Assembly (NCBI GenBank): GCA_050084985.1
Contig: JBITNC010000001.1
Span: 195,610,001-195,674,000, forward strand
Length of the DNA stretch: 64,000 nt
Reading direction: 5' to 3'
DNA from: Nageia nagi
Lineage: Eukaryota > Pinophyta
Every line of letters begins with the position of its first letter. Position 1 is the stretch's first letter. The notes beneath the pieces were generated by a model. It searched no databases, had not been told where the DNA came from, and was given only the letters and a program-made list of their open reading frames with translations. Shown here one piece after another: positions 59,191 to 64,000 of the stretch. Position numbers and translations under genes: made by a program.

Positions 59191-59399
59191 ATTATAAATG
59201 ACAAGAACAAGAACAACAATGTGTACCTTTTTTCCATGGTGGAGGAAGAGTAATCACAAAGTTAATACTTATCTTTACTGACTTAGCTTTGAAAAAATTT
59301 AAGAATGAATTTTTGAAGATGCCCATGGTCTTGTTCTTCTCAAGCTGAGGACCTATCAACTATTTTGTCCTATATCAACTATTTTGTCCTATCATTTGG

Positions 59400-60400
59400 T
59401 TTTGGTTATAGGAAAGATATCTTCTTTTAATCAATTAGGTTTTGAATCTTATTGAGAAATATCACATAATATTTTGTTGCATGTCCTCTCTATTGGTGAG
59501 ATTCATAGAAATCATCTAATTTTCATTCTTTTGGCACTCCTACTATAAAGGATGGTTATGTCATAGGATTAGATGGTGGAACCAATAACTTTTGTTTGAT
59601 CAAGGCCCTTGTGATCTCATCAATATCATCATGGATAGGCATAAATTTCCATATAGGAATTTTTTTATATTCTATTTAGACTTATTTCTCTTATTTTTCA
59701 ACTTTTTAAACTTTAGTTGATGCTACTATAGGCTTTTGTACTAATTCTACTTTGGCTACTATTTGCATTACTTGGGAGTGTTCCTTTTTGTGTTGATTTT
59801 GAGGCTATATGGATGACTTATCCCTTTTTTTCTTTGATTATAGTTTCCAATGTCCATATATAATATTGAATTGTTCCTTTTACAATAATGCCTATAGAAA
59901 CTCATCAAGAGGTAACTTGCAATAATCAAAACATTCTTCTACATACTTTGGTTGAAGCACCTCAAGGAAGGACATTATTTTTATGTTATCATTTATATTA
60001 ACCTAATTAGAATTTTTTCTTCCAAAATATTATAAGCTTATCAATAGAATAAACTTCTCTTTACTTTAACTTCATCAAATCACTAAATGTAAACTTCTTT
60101 CCAATGTGAAGTTGATAATGATCACAACATGCAATCTTCAATTGTGCAAAATTGGTAATGCTAGCATGTGGTATATTGCTAAACCATTCTAAGGATTCTT
60201 CTTTTATAGATAAAGGAAATAATTTGATATGCAAGTCCTCAAACAAGTTGAATAAAGATACTTCATCAAAAAAATATATATACATAAACATAAGGATAAG
60301 TAGTACCATAAAACTTTATGAATTTCAATTCTTTGCTAGAGAGTAATACAATATTTTTGATTTGCATACACAAGGAATTTTTATCTTTATTTTATTTAGT
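59400..60400 (-). pseudogene. gag of element E
   Basis: The 82-codon frame 60309-60061 carries the gag core: EVSLFNLFEDLHIKLFPLSI, EESLEWFSNIPHASITNFAQ, LKIACCDHYQLHIGKKFTFS. At about 59545-59440 comes the knuckle-like FYESHQ.RGHATKYYVIFLN followed by KIQNLID, the same arrangement as the gag C-terminus of A. The upstream part (60310-61900) is eroded. Between this gag and the edge of C (59196-59400) no protease is visible. Confidence 0.78.
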
Positions 60401-62099
60401 ATTTAGTCTTTGATACTTAGCTATTTTCTAGACTTGTTACTATCTTGAGATATTATTAGCATTGCATTTTCCAAGGGTGGGAATGGTATCACAACTTGAA
60501 TAGCTTTTCTTATATGTTCCATTGGTTGTTCAAAATTTTGATCTTTCTCAAAGGTTACTAATTGATGTCTAGGTTTGAATATTTCAAAAAGCTCTTATTT
60601 TATCATTCCTATAATAGATGATGTTGTGTAATATGAATAAGAAAAACCACTCTCTGAGACATCAAGATCATATTTTTCCTATTACACTTTGGTATTTCTA
60701 TACATTTGATATGATTTTTCTCTTGATTCCATTTGGGAATTGGTTGCATAGCTTGGGAAAGTAGTCTATTTACTTATTCATGATATTGTTTCTCATCTAT
60801 ACTAGTGCAATGTACTGGTTACCTATTCTTAATCTAAAATAACCTTTCCTATATTTTGAACTTTTTGAAGTAACCATGTGTATTATTTTATCTTTTTAGG
60901 GATACTCAAGTTTTCCATAGCCTAATCATTGATTGAATGAAGGAATTTTGTTCCAATCTTGTTATCTTCCATTGATCAATTTGGACATTGTGTATCAACC
61001 TCAGCTATAAGCTTATTAATTTCTTTATTTTTTTAGTATATTCTTGCTCACATTCATCTTTAATAAAAATATTTGTATCTTAATCAAAATATAGAACCTA
61101 TTCATCTTGTCAATTCTATGCAACTTGTATGGTTGGACCATTATCATCGTCATATGGAACTAGATTATCAACCTAAACTCCCTGATGAAGAAAATCTTAC
61201 AATATGGTAGATTGAGTAAGATTTTAACTAGTGCTATTATTTATATCAATAATATCTTATTGATTTACTTGATTTACATTCATCATGGTAACTACTAGAG
61301 GAATTAAAGTTGTTAACTCTACCTAAGGCATAACATCCATCTAGGGTTAATATCCACATTAATGTCGGTATCTATGTTAGCTTTTGGAATAACAAATGGG
61401 TGAACATTTTGCATAGTAGTAGATCAATTTGTAAGGAATCCTAAATTTGTATTGCAAGATGTGAGATTCATGTTGTCAAAGGTATATTCTCCTTGTACCT
61501 ATTATAATTTATAATACCATAACTTATGTCATTTTTCCACTTCATCTTGAAGTGCATAAATTACATAAGCCTTTTCCTTAACTAATAATCCACTAAGAAT
61601 CTTGATGAACTTATGTTTATTCTCCTTGGAACTCATAACCTTCTTTAATAACTCATCATCACTCAATTGAGTAATGATCTCTTCTTCATTTATGATAGGA
61701 TGTTGTTGGTTTGGAGGAGTTTGATATCTTTTATTGTCAAAATTAACCCTCTAATTTACTATCTTAGCTAAATTGTCAGTTATCTATAAAAATATCTTGA
61801 TTTAAAGCACCATTTATAGCTTATTTAGTTATTTGTCCTTGTATATTAGTATATGGCATTTTGGTGTCAATTATTTCACTCATCCTTTGAACCACTTTGG
61901 GTCTATCGATTCTCCTTATATCTGGAGTTTCTTGGATATATGGTTAGCCTTAAGATGTGCATTTTCATTCCTAGTAACAAAAATACCTTAGGATTATAAT
62001 GTGTAAAAAAAATCCTTAATAGGTTTGATATTATGATATAATCATAGGTTAAAACAAAACTTTTATTTTAACCCTAATTAAGAGGAAGAAAAAGCCATA
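60401..62099. other. Eroded gag N-terminus and leader of element E
   Basis: AT-rich sequence with weak minus-strand coding character and no open block longer than ~60 codons. The polypeptide order suggests the gag N-terminus and then the 5' leader. No extra gene was recognised. Confidence 0.4.
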
Positions 62100-62117
62100 A
62101 ATGGTTGGGTGCCAATA
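62100..62117 (-). other. Primer-binding site of element E
   Basis: On the minus strand the LTR end ATATCAACA is followed by TATTGGCACCCAACCAT. TTGGC(A/G)CCCAxC is a primer-site type used by Tat-lineage elements, different from the TGGTATCA type of C and D. Confidence 0.65.
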
Positions 62118-62918
62118 TGTTGATATGTGTTTTGGTATCACCTAGGGTTTTATTATAAATGCACCAAAATGCACATAAACATTTACTATATGATTTACCT
62201 AAGATAATTAACTCACATAAGCATACATTAATAAGGGAATATAATAGTGTAGTAATAGAATAACAACATTACATTAATATCAATATATAAAATAAGCTAC
62301 ACACACTAAAGAGAAATGAATCAAGTGAAAGATAAATATCTATGTGTCCTTACCTATGTTAAGGTCAAAGATATGAAAGATGAACTTGTCAAAGAGTAGT
62401 GATCTTGTTGTGCGAACCCTAAGGCCAACTACAAAATAAACACCAGAGTGGATACTAATATATGAGATCTAAACATGGGTGTGAACATCAATGTGAGCAC
62501 AATTGTTCTTGAAGAGTGAGGTTTACTAATATGCATTGATAAAAACAAATATGATAATAAGCTAAACTGAGCATATGATCATGGAAATGGATAATAGGTA
62601 CTCACTCAAGTGATAACAAGGTTCCAATATCAATAGGAAATGTTTAGAAACACCCAAGTGTGGGGTATCAATTATCGATATGTAATCTTGACATGCTTTT
62701 TGTAGGTTATAGATACATACATTTATATTAGACATGATTCACCATTTGATCCCTTGAATATTGGTTGAAGTCATCCTGGTGTACCTAATATAAAACATAA
62801 GAACACAACCTAAGATATATGTGATAATAAGGGTAAAATATGAATAAAATATGATTAAATATGTTTATAAAGTTTAACCTAAGTGGAATCATGTTATGGG
62901 GACCACTTTTAGGTGTAA
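62118..62918 (-). repeat. 5' LTR of element E
   Basis: It starts TGTTGATATGTG and ends TTTTAGGTGTAA. It is the partner of 41836-42645 (the CA end is decayed). Confidence 0.87.
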
Positions 62919-64000
62919 AATATAAGTTTAAATTTGATCATGAATTTTTAGATGATGTTTAATAGTATCATAGGGTAAAATTTGTATAATATGGACTTGA
63001 TTACCAACACAACTAAAGATTAATGATTTTCAACAACCCATTCCTATAATTCATGAAGACAAAGCTCAATGATGATGGGAAGAAACTATAGACTAATGTA
63101 GTAAGCATTCAACAACAATAATAATAAGCTCCATAGGTACAATAACCATTTGTACCATGTATGATCCTTTATGTTGATGGTATTTGGGTTACTCCATAAT
63201 TTATTTTATCTTTTTATTTCTTTTTCACTTATTTTTCATAACCATAGATAACACTAGTATATTTTATAATTAAATTTATCTTTTTATATATGCATGTTTA
63301 AGTGTGATTATTGGATTATAATAATGACACTCAATTAATGGAACTTAAAATATCATTCTTTGTGTCTCTATGGTATTATGCAAAAATTACAAGAATTATT
63401 TTCTTATTAAGTAAGCATGAATGATTAACAAACATAGCAACTCACCATTTTATTCCTTACATGGTAGCTGAAATTGATATGAAGCAATTTTTATTTTTCT
63501 AATTTACTCCAAAGAAGAGATCTTTTTCAAAGTTATAAAATTTTTATGATTATCTAATTTATTTTTAACAATTTCTCATTGAATACTATGAGTAGAATCT
63601 TTGGGATCCTAGCAACATCATTGGGTTATGAGTTCTCAAAAGTCTTTACTAAAATTAGTAACCTATGTTTTTTATTTACAACCACATAAATACATATTTT
63701 ACATTTTGTAGGAAATTTTTACTAAATTTTGGTTGCAATATTGTATAATAGTTCACTTATAACTTATTTTCTTTAAAAATAAAATTTCATCAATGTTTTA
63801 AAATGTGATCTATCTTTATACTATGTGAAATATGATATTTTTTTGTTATGGGTGAGTGAATCAAAGATACATTGTCTATATATATGAAATATAATATCAC
63901 AAGTATAACTAATTCCCATCACATCGAGAAATCTAACCAAAAAAGGGCTCATTTTTCCTCTCCCTAGACCTTGACCTACTAGTAGAATTAAATGTTATTT
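62919..64000 (+). other. Continuation of element G to the window end
   Basis: The sequence right of E should be the part of G after the gag zinc knuckle. A short plus-strand trace near 63029-63052 (IFNNPF) resembles the xFxNPLPxH segment often found between gag and protease in Tat elements. Beyond 63200 I see no coding frame. Confidence 0.4.

Larger units (their letters stand above)
41836..62918 (-). mobile_element. Element E: gag plus antisense PMD gene, no pol; interrupted by C (and D)
   Basis: LTRs 41836-42645 and 62118-62918 match over their full length. A polypurine tract adjoins the left LTR (42651-42661) and a primer-binding-like site adjoins the right LTR (62100-62117), so both belong to one minus-strand element. 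After removing element C (47653-59190) the interior is ~7.9 kb. It contains gag on the minus strand (59400-60400) and a PMD gene on the plus strand (44682-46700). No protease, RT, RNase H or integrase remnant was found in it. The target duplication is not clear (TAAG near 41832 and 62923 is a candidate). Confidence 0.8.
39020..64000 (+). mobile_element. Element G: plus-strand Tat-type retrotransposon, interrupted by E, running off the window
   Basis: 5' LTR 39020-39726, leader, and a plus-strand gag whose zinc-knuckle region is cut at ~41835 by element E. The sequence resumes at 62919, and the element leaves the window before any pol domain can be recognised. It shares its LTR family and primer-binding region with B. 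Confidence 0.65.

Noticed and set aside
59340-59400. Short repeat TATCAACTATTTTGTCCTA, two copies
   Set aside because: A 17-18-base local duplication; too small to interpret beyond replication slippage.
41836-62918. Possibility that the LTRs at 41836 and 62118 belong to two separate elements or solo LTRs
   Set aside because: The left LTR has a polypurine tract on its right side and the right LTR has a primer-binding-like site on its left side, as expected for the two ends of one minus-strand element.

Overview
This is nuclear DNA of a vascular plant, most likely a seed plant with a large, repeat-filled genome (a gymnosperm would fit, but nothing here proves it). The evidence is strong AT-richness, no intact long gene, and almost total occupation by old, stop-riddled Ty3/gypsy LTR retrotransposons with plant-lineage hallmarks: the extra RNase H of Tat elements, a chromodomain, and plant mobile domain (PMD) genes. 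No tRNA, rRNA, CRISPR or bacterial-type operon is visible.

The layout resolves into two nests of insertions. Nest 1: a gag-only element F (minus; left LTR from 3219; right LTR split into 6611-6692 and 38367-~38930) was hit in its right LTR by Tat element B (minus; 6693-38366). B was then hit in its integrase gene by Tat element A (minus; 8392-27893). Both broken reading frames resume on the far side of the insertions. Nest 2: element G (plus; 5' LTR 39020-39726, same LTR family as B but opposite orientation) was hit in its gag gene by element E (minus; 41836-62918). E was hit by chromovirus-like C (47653-59190, target duplication ATTAT), and C was hit in its integrase by Tekay-like chromovirus D (49324-54708, target duplication CCAAA). 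G runs out of the window at the right edge.

A and E are the most interesting elements. Each carries, on the strand opposite to gag/pol and next to its 3' LTR, a decayed PMD gene. E's copy has a recognisable spliced intron. E has a gag but no pol, so it looks like a non-autonomous gag + antisense-PMD element. A also has, in the sense orientation between integrase and the antisense PMD gene, two further decayed reading frames that I do not recognise. The second begins with a signal-peptide-like segment and ends with a transmembrane-like segment, as an envelope-like protein would.

Element B contains a much younger event: a 2.4-kb tandem duplication (30014-32396 and 32397-34792, about 98% identical where I compared it) covering part of its reverse transcriptase and a 1.1-kb foreign insertion with a strong ~90-nt hairpin. 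The first ~3.2 kb lies outside all elements. It holds a 69-bp minisatellite at the window edge and a CpG-richer segment (about 1280-2010) that may be non-transposon host sequence. All coordinates of decayed domains are approximate; LTR ends with target duplications are accurate to a few bases.
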